Source: Epiperipatus broadwayi (Eukaryota > Onychophora > Udeonychophora > Euonychophora > Peripatidae). Taken from it: a DNA stretch of 64,000 nt. Below, in pieces: positions 1 to 13,620 of this stretch. The translations under genes were made by a program, and so were the position numbers. The notes below the pieces were generated by a model. The model saw only the letters and a list, made by a program, of their open reading frames with translations. It was not told the DNA's origin and made no database searches. The first letter of the stretch is position 1. The number at the start of each line of letters is the position of its first letter. Where the stretch lies: NCBI GenBank assembly GCA_028023455.1, contig JAQFVV010006509.1:559529-623528 (forward strand), given 5' to 3'.

Positions 1-645
1 TAACACAGGGAAACATATCCACTGCACAACATAGAAATTGATCTACCTGCATAAAAAAAAAATTAATAGTAATAAACATATAAATATGAACCAGTAAGTA
101 AAACTTTTCCACAGTGAAATAATGAAAAAAACATTTAGCTAGTGGTGTTGTGAAAGTTTTTTCATTTAATATGAAAGATTGTGCAATTGACTTTCTTTTG
201 TTTTATCCTCTAGATAATAAATGTTAGTTTTTCATCTATTACATCTAATTAGTTAATAATTTATTTTAACTTAGACAGCAACATACAAAGCTTGTTTGAA
301 ATGTAATATTAAATGAAATATAATATAGTCATTAATAGAGTATCGTTATGGTAAAATAACCCTCTGACAGTAGTTCTATGTTATTACAACATTTTACGCA
401 TACAAATGTCTATAAGATCTTATTTTTCAACCATATACATATTAGAAAAACATAAAAGTAGAAGACAAAAGTAGAGTATTAGTTTTTGCAAAAAATACCA
501 TGTGTATGAATAAATTAAAGTATTTAAAGGCAGAAAGTTTTGGGAACTTATTCAAAAGGGAGTGAAGTTTATAGTCTTTGTTATTTGCTTTACTGATTGA
601 CAATTTTTAAGAATAAGCACAGTTCTGGACTGTTAATATATCCCT
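1..645. other. AT-rich DNA, no gene seen
   Basis: This stretch is AT-rich and has no ORF of note, no RNA gene and no long repeat that I recognise. It ends at the target-site duplication of the RTE element. Confidence 0.6.
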
Positions 646-656
646 ATATTAACTAG
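646..656. repeat. 5' target-site duplication of the RTE element
   Basis: The 11-bp string ATATTAACTAG occurs here and again exactly after the 3' tail at 3969-3979. Two matching copies that bracket an element of the expected length are the normal footprint of target-primed reverse transcription. Confidence 0.75.
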
Positions 657-982
657 GGCTGCAGAAAGGAGTTTTCCATTAACTGAAAGGAGACCCTTTG
701 ATTCCTCTTGGAGGTCTTAAAGGAACCAGGCGGGGCAAATTCCTAATGTCCACTCCATATGTTCTTGTCATGGCAGCTGTTATTACTATGTGATTATTCA
801 TATAGTATACGAACATGGATGGGCAGCTCACCAACACGCATTAACCAGCATGGTGAGTTTATTGGCTTTTTACCTCTGAGTTTAAGATCAAGAAACACCA
901 TGGTCTTTCTTCTCAGTGCCTGATAAGGCAGAATGAATGTTTGTGTAAATGATAAATATTTTTCCAATACATATATACAATT
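657..982 (+). other. 5' leader of the RTE element (possible internal promoter)
   Basis: The region between the upstream target duplication and the first ATG is visibly less AT-rich than the flanks and has no ORF. In LINEs this position holds the 5' UTR and internal promoter. That role is inferred from position only; no specific motif identifies it. Confidence 0.45.
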
Positions 983-2278
983 ATGACAGACAAAAATAAA
1001 GCATGGCCCTTATTCACAGGAGGGTGTAAAGTCACCAACCAAGGCAGCAGTTGGTGGCTGAAGGCGGAGGGTGCTAAGAATCCCCTGATTGTGGACCCAG
1101 GCTGCCATTTGATGACGACTTTTTATTTAGGTACTTACAACTGCAGATCACTTTCAAGTGAAGGAAGATTGCAAGAATTAGAAGAAGAACTGTCTTATAT
1201 TAAATGGGACATTATTGGACTTTGTGAAGTTAGAAGAAAAGGAGAAGAAACAATTGATTTAAAAAGTGGACATATACTCTATTATAAAGGCACACATATT
1301 GGAAATACAAGTGGAGTAGGATTCATTATAAATAAAAAGTGGAATAACAATATTGTGGAGATTGATGGTGTATTGGACAGAGTGGCAAGATTAGTTATAC
1401 AACTTAATAGCAGATACCAAATGCAGATAATTCAGGTTTATGCCCCAACAAGTTCTCATAGTGATGAAGTAGTAGAAGATTTTTATATGGATGTACAAAA
1501 GGCTTTTGATCAGAGTAAACAACATTTTAAAATTGTTATGGGAGACTTTAATGCTAGGATTGATAGACAAATGAAAGATGAAATTGCTGTAGGTAATTTT
1601 GGTTATGGTAATAGAAATGAGAGAGGACATAGACTTGTGGAGTTTGCAGAAAAAGAAAAACTTTATATTATGAATTCATTTTTTGAGAAAAATATTAAAA
1701 GGAAATGGACATGGAAGCATCCAAATGAAGGTACAGCAGAATTGGATTATATTTTGACTAACAGAAAATGCATATTTCAAGATTGTAATGTTCTTAATAA
1801 ATTTAATACAGGAAGTGATCATCGATTAGTAATGTGTAAGTTACGTGTTAATGTAAAACTAGAGAGACAAAAATTATTAAGAAAAACAATATTTACAGTT
1901 GATATTCCTAATCTTCAGAAACATTCTAATGAATTTAAATTAGAACTTACAAATAGGTTTCAAGTGTTAGGAGATTTTGAACATGATTCAGATTTGAATG
2001 AAATTAATATGAAAATAGCTGATATACTTTTAAAAACTGCAACAAACATAGCTGGTAGAAAAAAGCAGCAATTGACTAATAAAATTTCTACTGAGACTAG
2101 AGAATTTATGAAGAAAAGAAGGAATATGAAGATATACAAAAATGATGTATTAAAGAGAATTGAATATCTCGAATTTTGTAAAATGGTACGGAAAAGAGTT
2201 GAAAATGATATAGGAAAGTATAACTGTGAAATAGCAAGGAAAGCTGTAGAAGAAAATAAAAGGTCTCAAAAATGTTAA
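983..2278 (+). pseudogene. RTE endonuclease domain and linker (first piece of a frameshifted ORF)
   Basis: 431 residues are open. An APE-like endonuclease starts around residue 48. Visible motifs are YNCRSL (52-57, with the conserved Asn), LCEVRR (80-85, catalytic Glu), VYAPT (152-156), GDFNAR (187-192), TWKHP (243-247), LDYIL (254-258) and SDHR (278-281, catalytic His). These residues make up the single-strand nickase that opens the target site. Residues 290-430 form a basic linker toward the RT. The stop at 2276-2278 is not the natural end. In the next frame the sequence continues without a stop from about 2262 into the RT ORF, so one extra A near 2258-2262 explains the break. The roughly 47 residues before the endonuclease match nothing I recognise; the true start could be the ATG at 983 or a later one. 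Confidence 0.85.
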
Positions 2279-3566
2279 ACAACATTTTGGTATTGGTAGA
2301 AAATTTATATCTGCAATAAGAAAAAAAGATGGAATTATTACTAAAAAGAGAGATGACATCATGAAATTGGTAGAAGATTTTTATCAAGAATTATATAGTA
2401 ATAAAGAACAAGTACCTCCTATATCTATTACATCTTCCGAATTGCCCAGAATTTTAAATAAAGAAGTGAGACATGCAATTAAGTGTATGAAGAAAGGAAA
2501 GGCTCCAGGAAATGATGGAATTATAATTGATATATTAAAAGAAGCAGGTGAAGAAATAGAAACAATTTTAGCAAAGTTATATACCAAATGTCTAAATGAT
2601 AAAGATGTACTGGAAGATTGGAAGAATGCAGTAATAATATTAATATTTAAAAAAGGTGATAAAGAAGATATTAGAAATTACAGACCTATCAGCCTTTTAT
2701 CAGTTTTATATAAAATTTTTACCAAGATAATTACAACTCGTCTACAGAGAACTTTGGATTTCTACCAACCAAGAGAACAAGCTGGATTTAAAAGTGGTTT
2801 TAGTTCAATAGATCATATCCAGGTATTGAGAGAAGTCATAGAAAGGACAAACAAATATGAGTTGTCATTATGTTTTGGATTTGTAGATTATGAAAAGGCA
2901 TTCGATTCTATACACATTTCTTCAGTGATTAAAGCATTGGATCATCAAGGTATAGATCCAGGATATTGTCATATTTTAAAGAATATTTATAAAAATGCAA
3001 CAGCAACAATTAGATTACATAATGATACTGGAAAAATCAACATTGAGAAAGGTGTAAGACAAGGTGACTCTATATCTCCAAAACTCTTTACAGCAGTGCT
3101 GCAAGAAGTATTTTGTGGATTAAAATGGGAAACTAAAGGAGTGAAAGTAAATGGAGAGTATTTAAGTCATTTAGATTTTGCAGATGATGTAGTTGTTTTT
3201 GCAAATAATGCTTCAGAGCTGCAGGAAATGTTGCAGGAGTTATCAGATGAAAGTAGAAAAGTAGGACTAAAGATAAATGTTAAAAAGACTAAAATAATGT
3301 TTAATCGATTTGCTCAAAATATGAAAACAAAGATTGATTATGAAGAATTAGAAGAAGTTAACAGTTACAAATACCTTGGTCAGATTATTAATACAGATGG
3401 AAACATAATGGAGGAAATTAATCATAGAATTAAACTTGACTGGAGTGCTTTTGGTAGAAATAACTTGATACTAAAAGGAAATATGCCTATGTGTTTGAAA
3501 AGGATGGTTTTTAACAAATGTGTTTTACCAGTTCTTACTTATGGATCTGAGACTTTGGACACTTAA
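2262..3566 (+). pseudogene. RTE reverse transcriptase domain (second piece of the frameshifted ORF)
   Basis: The frame is open from about 2262; the first ATG is at 2361 and gives 401 residues. Numbered from that ATG, the RT motifs run in the expected order: KGKAPGNDGI (45-54), NYRPISLLS (106-114), QAGF (140-143), DYEKAFDS (176-183, motif A with a catalytic Asp), GVRQGDSISP (231-240, motif B) and FADD (273-276, motif C with the catalytic Asp pair). The thumb region follows with YKYLG near residue 337. All catalytic residues are present. A single extra T near 3553-3557 shifts the frame, so the ORF stops at 3566 while the C-terminal domain continues in another frame. The enzyme would copy element RNA at the nicked target DNA. 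Confidence 0.88.
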
Positions 3567-3939
3567 TAGAAGAGCAATACAGAGACTTCAGACCACTCAA
3601 AGAAGTATGGAGAGATGTATGTTGGGAGTAACAAAAAGAGATCGAAAACGCAATGTATGGGTAAGACAACAAACAGGTGTTACTGACCTTATTGAAAAAA
3701 TTAAAAGATTGAAATGGAGTTGGGCTGGACATATTGCTAGAAGAGATGATAATAGATGGACAATTGAAATTTTAAACTGGATTCCAAGAGATTGTAAAAG
3801 ACCCAGAAAAAGGCCACATGTGAGATGGATGGATGAAATAAGAAAATGTGCAGGGGTGTTGTGGAGAAGAGAAGCTAAAGATCGGAGAAGATGGATTAAA
3901 CTTGGAGAGACCTTCATCCTGCAGTGGATTGATAATGGT

Positions 3940-3942
<3 letters not shown>
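3520..3942 (+). pseudogene. RTE C-terminal domain (third piece of the frameshifted ORF)
   Basis: Real homology begins at about 3557; the ATG at 3520 lies in the overlap and is not a genuine start. The segment encodes the basic tail common in invertebrate RTE-type proteins, including LNRRAIQRLQTTQR, WAGHIARRDDNRW and GRP-like KRPRKRPHVRWMDEI, and ends in DRRRWIKLGETF just before the natural stop at 3940-3942. The (TGA)n tail overlaps and follows that stop. The function of this tail is not established; nucleic-acid binding is plausible from its charge. The same segment is what survives in the 47.4-kb copy. Confidence 0.8.

Positions 3943-3968
<26 letters not shown>
3941..3968 (+). repeat. (TGA)n 3' tail of the RTE element
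   Basis: About nine TGA units follow directly on the stop codon and end at the downstream target duplication. The tail therefore belongs to the element and is not an independent microsatellite. Confidence 0.75.
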
Positions 3969-3970
<2 letters not shown>

Positions 3971-3979
3971 ATTAACTAG
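3969..3979. repeat. 3' target-site duplication of the RTE element
   Basis: ATATTAACTAG, identical to 646-656. Confidence 0.75.
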
Positions 3980-5538
3980 ATCTCCATAATATCTTGATAT
4001 GTTTTTTGCTGAGATGCATCTCATTTTTTGTCACTTTATTTTTTTAAAAACAGTCCAACAACATGTTTAATGCTGAAAAAATATAAAATTAAAGAATAAC
4101 AAAGGAAAGGTATTATACATAATATAAGGGGTTTTGCCCATCCTGTTATAAGCAAATGGTAATATTAAAAGCTTAATATTTAAATTAAATATGTAATCTA
4201 CTCCAAAGAGCTTTAATCTAAGTAAAGTAAATATTTCTAATTAATAAAATTCAAATATGAATTTCAATGTATGCGATTACCATTTTTATAATATCATAAG
4301 ATTTCCACTTTTTAATTAAGTATTAAGATACTACAACACACATCAATAAATAATAGTTTAAAAGGATATATAAGCATTCAATTATAATCCCATTTGTTTA
4401 CCCTAAATAATTAATATACTTATACTTTATAAACTATTAACCTAGTTAAGATATATATATTTATCCAAAAATAGCTATTTCATATAACTGTTAAGATAAT
4501 TCTAGTTAATTATTAAACATCTAGCAATATCACATTAATTAATCTATTGTTATATAAATTGTATACCTAGTTTAAATGCTAATATATTGGATAAAGAAAA
4601 TAATATAATAATACCTATACTTACCAGTCCATTGTTTAACTCTTTGATTATTTTGATTTTTTATTATAAATTATATAATGTAAGTCAATACATACCCATT
4701 ATCTATCAAAATTTATTAGCCAACAGATTTGCATCGTTAATTGAATAACAACTAAAACAAGTTTATTGTGTTTAAGTAATTTAAATTGCACTTTACGCAA
4801 AAAAGTGAAAGTAAAAAAAAACTGCAGAGACTTTGCATAAATCACTGTTAAACTTCAATTAAACTAGGCTATGAATATGGAGACTTAAGTTCTCCAAAAG
4901 CGCTTAGCCATATAACTCTTTAATAATATTTTATACAAGCTTCACTTTTTTGTGTAAAGCCCAATATAAATTACTTACTCAAAGGTGAAGTAGAAAACTA
5001 GTATTTTATTTTATTTTTTTAAATGAATTTAAAATTTATTAACAATAAGTATATATAAAATAATAATGACAAAAAAAAAATGCTTGTGACAAATACTCTA
5101 GTTAAATATCATGAAAGATATTTTTCGTATATATCAATATTAATAAAGTATGTGTTTATACATCACAAATTCACCTATATAATATTTAATATATGATATA
5201 TAAAATTTATGTGAACCAAAAATGTTGCAGCACACAACACTATTTAAAATATAAGAAACTTAATGACACTATTATAATTTTCATAATGAAGTAACTGATT
5301 AATAATATAAAATATAATAATTATAAATTGATTATTTATTCACCTTATTTTCCAAATAAAGTATCAATGAGTAACTGTTACAATACAATTTTTGCAAATT
5401 TCCACTACTTAAAGCAGATATACCCAAAGGTAATTTGTAGTCAGTGAATAAACATATATCTAAAGGTAAACTAAATTTAATTTCCATTTATTTTCACATA
5501 TAAAAAACAAATAATTAACTAACTTAAGATGTAATAAT

Positions 5539-5577
<39 letters not shown>

Positions 5578-6374
5578 TATATACATATTATATATCGTTA
5601 CAATATATATATCTTACTGTACAATCTGATCACCATCCTCCTATATAGCATTTCAAAGAAACACAATAATTCTAGTGTCTATCCCATAAGTTATATTTTA
5701 ATGACATTTATTAATCTAAACAAAGTAAATGTATCATAAACAGTTATCCAAAATAATGCATATTTATTACATTTCAATATTTTTTAAAGTAATGTATTTT
5801 ATCCTTTGTTTAACAAAAATTTCATATTGTAATGGCATCATGAATAAACACATGTCACTTTCTATTTATTAAGATATGATGTAAAAATAAACTGGTTTAA
5901 ATCCCATGTCAAAGTACTCCACCAGTATTATAAAATTATATCTGCAGATGAGAACAATTCTTATATGTAGCAGTACATTGTTGGCTTCTATATTTTATTA
6001 TCAAAACATTTTGTTCACAAGTGATAATTATTTTCAATAGGAAAATATCATGCTGAATTTGAAAGCCATAGATTACTTTTTTATTCTTTTAACAATATTT
6101 TTAAGAATCCTATCCAGTTTCCTGGACAAATATAATCCTTTCTATTCTATAAGTGAAGCAAATACTTTCAAAGTAAATAAATGAAAAAAAATATATAAAA
6201 AAACTTAAGTTTGCTTTTATGAAAGTCAAAATGTCAGAGAGCATATTTAAAACTTTCAGTATTATTTATAACTTCTTACAATTGACATCATTTTCATCAT
6301 CAAAATGAGTGTAATACTCTTTATTCACTCTAATACCAAAATCACCTCATGTTCCACACTTAAAATCTCTTTTA
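3980..6374. other. AT-rich DNA, no gene seen
   Basis: There are no plausible coding regions. It holds only short A/T tracts and one (TA)n run listed separately. Confidence 0.6.
5544..5573. repeat. (TA)n microsatellite
   Basis: About 15 TA dinucleotides, followed by an AT-rich imperfect palindrome around TATCGATTATA. Confidence 0.9.
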
Positions 6375-6414
6375 CAATAATAATAATAATAATAACAATA
6401 ATAATAGCGATTAA

Positions 6415-6445
<31 letters not shown>

Positions 6446-6454
6446 GCGATTAAG
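6375..6454. repeat. Imperfect (AAT)n with a duplicated interruption
   Basis: Runs of AAT are broken by AATAGCGATTAA at about 6403 and again at about 6442. The two identical interruptions show that this tract grew by duplicating a longer block, not only by single-unit slippage. Confidence 0.85.
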
Positions 6455-6575
6455 CCAATGCACATGCTCTTTAAAGATGAATTATAAATGAATACTAATT
6501 TTTCCAAACACGAGATATAGTATTTTAGAAAGAATGGAATGAATCCACCCATTCTTTCAACGCAAACATTTATGT
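6455..6575 (+). repeat. Dispersed repeat, copy 1 (partner at 62.46 kb)
   Basis: This stretch and 62460-62590 share a colinear series of strings: AAGCYAAT, CATGYGCTTT-like, ATAAATGAATACT, GATATAGTATTT, then AATGAATCCACC. Here the last part forms a small stem because GAATGG is followed by CCATTC-like sequence. The family is unknown to me and may be a short interspersed or foldback repeat. Confidence 0.45.
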
Positions 6576-7827
6576 ATGGGCAAATCTTAAGTGTGTAGAA
6601 ATAAAAGCGTGAGGTGTTACATGATCACTTTAAATTACATTTGTTACATTTGAACGAATGACACTAGCAAAATCTTTACAATTTATGAACCATCATTCTT
6701 TAGTTGAAATTAAACATATTTTAAATTGTTTTTCACATAAATATCATTCTGATATTAATTATTTTAAGTTGTGAATTCTTAAATATTGGATTGATCATTA
6801 TGTGCATAATTAATTATCAAAGCTATATGCAAGTAACCTTTTCAAAATGTTTTAAAAATAATGTTCAAAAATAATACATGTGTAATAAATGATGATTTAT
6901 TTTACTTTATAGATATCACATTTTAATACAGATTATGGAATATATAATCTATATTATTTAATTATATTTATAATTTTAAATAATAATTATTTAAATGGTA
7001 ATAAAATTTATTTTATATATATATATGGGATTTAACTGATACTTATATATTTGCAACTGCGATATTATCGATATGTTTAGCTTGATATTATTTATTAGTT
7101 GTAAATGCACATGGCTTTAGTTTGTAATGATTTTGTTTTTGTAGTGAATACTTTCTTAAGTAAGGATAATGTTTAGATCTTTATTGATAATATGGCAATG
7201 ATGAATTAATATTTAAATATTTTATATAGGAAGTTTTTAGAATATTTGTTATATTTATGCCATAACCTAAATATTGTAGTAGAAAGTTATGATTATATAT
7301 AATGAGCAGTTCACTCATTGCTTAATTTTATAGCCCTCAGTGTATAGGTTACCATGAACATATTGAGATAAGGATAGCTTGATCTGTTTTGGCAACGTCT
7401 CAGATTGTAAAACATACATGTGTTTTTCTTAATTTTGTGTATTTAGATATTGGTAACTAATACAATGATATTATTATTTTATTTTTTTAAATAAATTATT
7501 TTGTTGTTTTTTTATTATTAATTGAATACAAAATATTTATATGCCAAAGTAATAGGTGTCCAAATATAACTCATGCTGGGTAAACTTGTCTTTTATTTTA
7601 AGATTAATTATTAGTTGCAATAGTTTCATTCTGTAATTCATGACTTCTCGATATTTGTTTGTAATTGTAACTTTACTAGTAAATTTAATTTTTTCTTTGG
7701 TATTTTCTTATATTAAGTATCAATATTAAGTTACAATTTGCTATTGGAAAGAAGTCTAGATTTATTATCTATTGGCAACTTCTAGTAAAGTTACATATAG
7801 AATTATTTATCTATTAAAATATATTTA
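6576..7827. other. AT-rich DNA, no gene seen
   Basis: No ORF, RNA gene or recognisable repeat. It ends where the first unit A copy begins. Confidence 0.55.
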
Positions 7828-8507
<680 letters not shown>

Positions 8508-8735
8508 AACCTAATGAAAGGTCACTCAAATAATTATAGATTTCTCAAAATCCAAATATCAAAAATTATAAACAAATTAAAATAACAAGTATTATAGCAA
8601 TGTATTTGGAAATCATGTGAAGTGAGTACACTAGTAATTCAATAAAATATAGCTCAGGTATACAGACAGTAATCTTATCCACTTTCATTTCTTGGTTTGA
8701 TGTTAAGTGCATGTTTAAACAAATACTAAGTGAAT

Positions 8736-8830
8736 ATGGGCTAGCAGGGCGCCACTAGATTATCTGAATCTAGACACGGTTATATCTGATAACCTTTCAC
8801 ATGTACCGGGTTTGAATCCCTTTTTGGTAC
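8736..8830 (+). repeat. Possible tRNA-derived SINE remnant
   Basis: GGGTTTGAATCCC at about 8808 is a good match to an RNA polymerase III B box with its flanking stem. GGCTAGCAGGG-like sequence about 65 bp upstream could be a decayed A box. The segment is markedly richer in G and C than its flanks. I could not fold a convincing cloverleaf. Confidence 0.25.
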
Positions 8831-9161
8831 TTTATTTCTAATAAAAATGAGAGATTTTGCTTTTTGAGCCATATCACTAGAAGCACTAATAGTTAGGTAA
8901 AAGTAAAACATCTTTAAACCACAGTGGAGTTCATTGAACATAAATCATTTCTCAGATCTTAACATAACAAATGTGTTTCAATATTTTTATAAGTTTACTA
9001 GCTCAGATTATATATAACTAATTTAGGATGGCAATTCACTCATCCTTGCATGAAATAGATGATGGGATGTGGTTATAATAATACTAAGAGATCACTAAAT
9101 ATTATAAAATCAATATTTATTTATGGCCTTTAAACAGTTAAACAGCTCATTAATTAAAACG

Positions 9162-9192
9162 TTGATGATGATGATGATGATGATAATAATAA
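9162..9192. repeat. Short compound (TGA)n(TAA)n
   Basis: About seven TGA units followed by TAA units. The order matches the compound repeats at 37.4 and 45.1 kb, but no LINE sequence is attached. Confidence 0.8.
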
Positions 9193-11589
9193 CGATAATG
9201 ACAAGGGCTTCAACTACAGCTCTAGGACTAAGCCTAAACATAAAACTAAATTTTATGAAGAAATTCATAATTATTGCTTAATTTTAGCATATTTACTTAT
9301 ATCTTAAATAACTAATATTCAACCATTGATGATGATGAATAATCACACTTAACAAAGACTACAATTAATGAAATATATATGCCTCGTTTAATAAAACAAA
9401 CTAACATTTATTACTACATTTCTAACATATACATAAAAATTTCTAGATAATATGAAAATTGACATGAATAATAATAATAATAATTGATTATATAACAATC
9501 CTCAGATTAATTTTAAGTTCTTCCCCCTTTCCCTTCAAATGTATTTTGTATTAAGTTGGACGTCACATTGACCATGATTTTCACTCCATGAGAAAAGTAT
9601 TTAAAAAAAAATATTATCTGCTCATTAGCACACATACTTTAAAAATCCAACATGTAAATAGAATGTAAAAAAAATGTTAGTAAAATTGAAAGAGCAAGTT
9701 TTAGAAAAGAGTTTTAAATTATTTTCTCCCCCTCCCTTCCAAGCGCTGAAATCTATACTGAACTTGAAACAAAATAATCTAATATTCTAATACTACTCAT
9801 TATTTCACATTCACTCCCAATTATACACATATAAAAATATTATTATGTATGTGCGTGTTTTATCCCATAATAACAAAATATTATTAAAAACCAAAATAAT
9901 AATAATATATCAGTTCAAACTAAAATCATAACACCATAAAAAAATTGTTTTACACATTAATATTTTTCATAACTGTAAAATTAATAAACAAATAATTTTG
10001 ATACATTCAAGATCATATATGAAGCTCAAAGTTATTATTAGTAAGACATTCTTGTTTTTAATTGATCTGAATAGTCTTTAAAAGTTCTTTAAATAAAATA
10101 TACCACTTTATTGCTAAAATGTTTATTAAGACTGATATCATAAAGAAAATAGATATAAAAAGTCATATTACCGATCTTTTGTTTGTGGCGAATTTCCAAG
10201 GGTTCAGACTTGTCTTGTATAAGGTTTATATTTCTGCAGCTACCATTTCCGTTTTATGTGGGAACAATCTCTTTCTGGAGGTGTATAACTATTTGATGAT
10301 GGTGACTCTATTGAGGTTATTTGCTTTAGTGGATAATTTGGAAATCATTATATTAATTTTTCTTCTCTTCCTGTCAAGCATGTGGATGAAATACAGCAGT
10401 TGTTTTCACATTTGTAAATTTTCTTGAGTTTAAAATCAGTTGTTGTAACAATTAATTGGACTTGATGATTAATATTTATCAGTAGGTTAATTCATCTTCT
10501 TTGAATGCAGGTGAATGCTTTCTTCCTTCTATTAAAAACATCTTATTTCTCTGGTCAGTTGAAAGGTGTAGAATATTATTTTAGACACATCTTTTCTTTC
10601 CTATGTGATGTGCAGCTTCCCCAGATGGACCGGAACTGATGGGACATACATATAATTTTTCTAGCAAGACATTTCTTATATTTTCAGCATTCAATTGGAT
10701 AGTTTAATAATCTGAATCATAAACAATAATCCTAATAATAATTCAAGACAGCTTTTTATATCCAATTTTTAACTAACTTAACCAATCAGAGATAGCATCA
10801 CTTGCTATTTTTGGACAAATTTGTTTTAATTAGATCTCTAATTTATTTTCAATTATATTATTTTTCAACTGAAAAGTTTAATCCTTTTTCCAGACACTTT
10901 TGTTTAAAAAAAAATAGACTCAATCCTTATTTCCTTTCTTTTCTTTTTTTTTCCTTTTTAACATCCAGGTAACACTTCAAATCTTTGAGCTTCCTTCTTT
11001 AGATCTTGAGATAAGACAATTTCAAAATTTAGAGCTCTGACCCATTATAAGCTTCCAAAGTGAAACAATCATTTACAAAAAAAATTGCTACAAAGATCGA
11101 TATCTGATTAAACAGATTTCCTCTCTTAACAAAAAATTGTACAAAAAAAATAATTTGACAGATTTAATACTTCCTTTTCTTTCAATATTTAGGAAATGTA
11201 AATTTTTGTATGTAATGTACACACTTCCTTCATTCTTTCAAATCATTCATAAACTAACCTTAAATACTATAATTGCTAGCTTAGTAATTACAACCCAATT
11301 ATTTAATTAAGTCTGTAACTTTTAAATCCCAATTATAATTAAAGAAAAGCAAAATAAAAATATAGAATAAAATATTAGAATTGATCAAGCATAGATTAGT
11401 TTTAAAGAAAGTTAAAATGTTTAATATTTGAAATATAAAACAATTAAATAATTTACACATACATTGCCTATATGTATGCATTATAACTTTGCTTTTTAAA
11501 GAAAAATTAAATATTAAATAGTTTAAATGTGTGTATTACCTTTCTATCAACACACAAACAAGTAAAGCCTGTAATTGTTGACCCACTCT

Positions 11590-12139
<550 letters not shown>

Positions 12140-13600
12140 AATATTTTTCACATATATGTGGTCATGTTTATCAGTTGTAGAAGATGGATTGCATACCTGT
12201 AGAGATCTTGAAAGTCTAAGTGCAACTCCCTTCTAATTATCTTATACACTTAGTATAGACAATATACTTATATTTGAATATTACATGTTCAGCCTGTATT
12301 GTGCATATCCCTCTTCTGCATATTTAATTGGACATATTAAGGTCCTATATGTAAGGGGACTGCATGACTAAAAGTCAACAGGGGTATACCAATAATATTT
12401 GCATTAATAAGGACTTAGGAGATTTCATCATCAGATTTTCAATAATATGGATGGCTGAAGAATGGGAGGCTGAAAAAAATTGAAGTTTGATGATTTGTTA
12501 TCTTAATATAAACCAAGCACTGATTACAGTAAATGTGTGTGTGGGAGATGGTAATCTGGCAAATTAATGAGTGCTTCTTCAGCACAAAATATGTAAATTA
12601 GAGTTCATTTATGTTTTTCATATGTATTTGTTTATGGATGTCTGTTGTGTAAGATGGAGTGCATAGGTGTAGAGAGCTTGAAAGTTTGAGTTCAAGTGAC
12701 TTATTACATTGAATTTAGTACAGACAATATACTTATACTTGGATATTATATATTCAACTTGTATTCTGCCCATCCTGCTCCTGTGTATATAAATGGACAT
12801 ATTAAGATTCTATATGTAAAAGGTAAAATGACTTAGTCAACATGGGTATAATAATATTGGCATAAACAAGGACTTTGAGTGTTATATCATCACATTTTTA
12901 ATAATTGTTTGAAGAGTTAGAGGTTAGAGAAGATATAAGCTTGTCAAATTAAAGTTAGAAGATTTGCTATCTTAATATGATTGTGTAATATATGGAAGAT
13001 GATATTCTGTACCAACTGATGTGTACTGGTTTAGGACAAAATATGTATATTGGACACTATATGTATGTGAGCTTGTATATCAGTTGTATAAGATGGAAAC
13101 CATAGCTTTGGGAAGTTTGAAAGTCTGAATTGAATTTCCTTCTACTTACAATAGGTTCAGGGTAGACAGTATATTTATAATTAAATATTACATATTCAGT
13201 CTGTATTCTTCCCATCCCTTTTCTGTGTCTTTAAATAGACATATTAAGATCCTATATGACAATAATATTGGCATTAACAAAGGCTTTGAGTATTCAATCA
13301 TCAGATTTTCAATGATATGGATATCTGAAGAGCTGGAAAGTGGAGAAGATTGAAGCTATATATATATATATATGTCGGAGATGGTGATCTGGACCAATTG
13401 GTAAGTGCTGATTCAGCTTGAAATAAGTCTATTCTAGAATCTAGATCATTTATTGTTTTCATACGTATGTGGTCATGTGTATAAACTGTATATAATAGAA
13501 TGCTTAGCTTCAGAAAGCTTGAAATTCCTAATTCAAGTATCTTCTAATTACATTAAGTTTAGTAAAGACTATATACTTATATTTGAATATTATATATATA
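12140..13600 (+). repeat. Unit A tandem array, locus 2, right arm (about 3.3 units)
   Basis: The anchor TTGAAAGT (TTGAAATT in the last unit) occurs at about 12208, 12678, 13118 and 13519, so the periods are about 470, 440 and 401 bp. A second anchor, GACAATATACTTATA, recurs near 12260, 12724, 13167 and 13567 with small changes. A third, GACATATTAAG, recurs near 12330, 12793 and 13238. The units are diverged, so this is an old array, and no protein is encoded. With 11869-12139 it forms an inverted junction near 12140. Confidence 0.75.
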
Positions 13601-13620
13601 ACTAAGACAATCGCAATTCT

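Larger units (their letters stand above)
657..3968 (+). mobile_element. Full-length RTE/BovB-type non-LTR retrotransposon
   Basis: The element is about 3.3 kb, the usual size for RTE-clade LINEs. It consists of a leader of about 325 bp, one long coding region (apurinic-type endonuclease, reverse transcriptase, C-terminal domain) and a very short 3' end that runs into (TGA)n at 3941-3968. A simple-repeat tail in place of poly(A) is typical of RTE. The same 11-bp duplication flanks both sides, so this looks like a complete insertion that was not 5'-truncated. The coding region is broken by two single-base frameshifts, near 2258-2264 and near 3553-3557, and is otherwise open, which suggests a fairly young but dead copy. 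Further copies lie near 47.4-47.77 kb and 59.3-60.5 kb. Clade assignment rests on motif recognition rather than phylogeny. Confidence 0.85.

Noticed and set aside
9162-9192. (TGA)n(TAA)n as another RTE tail
   Set aside because: The bases before it do not match the RTE 3' end.
10119-10427. 102-codon + ORF as a host gene
   Set aside because: No recognisable motif and length possible by chance; the pocket is only mentioned as less AT-rich.
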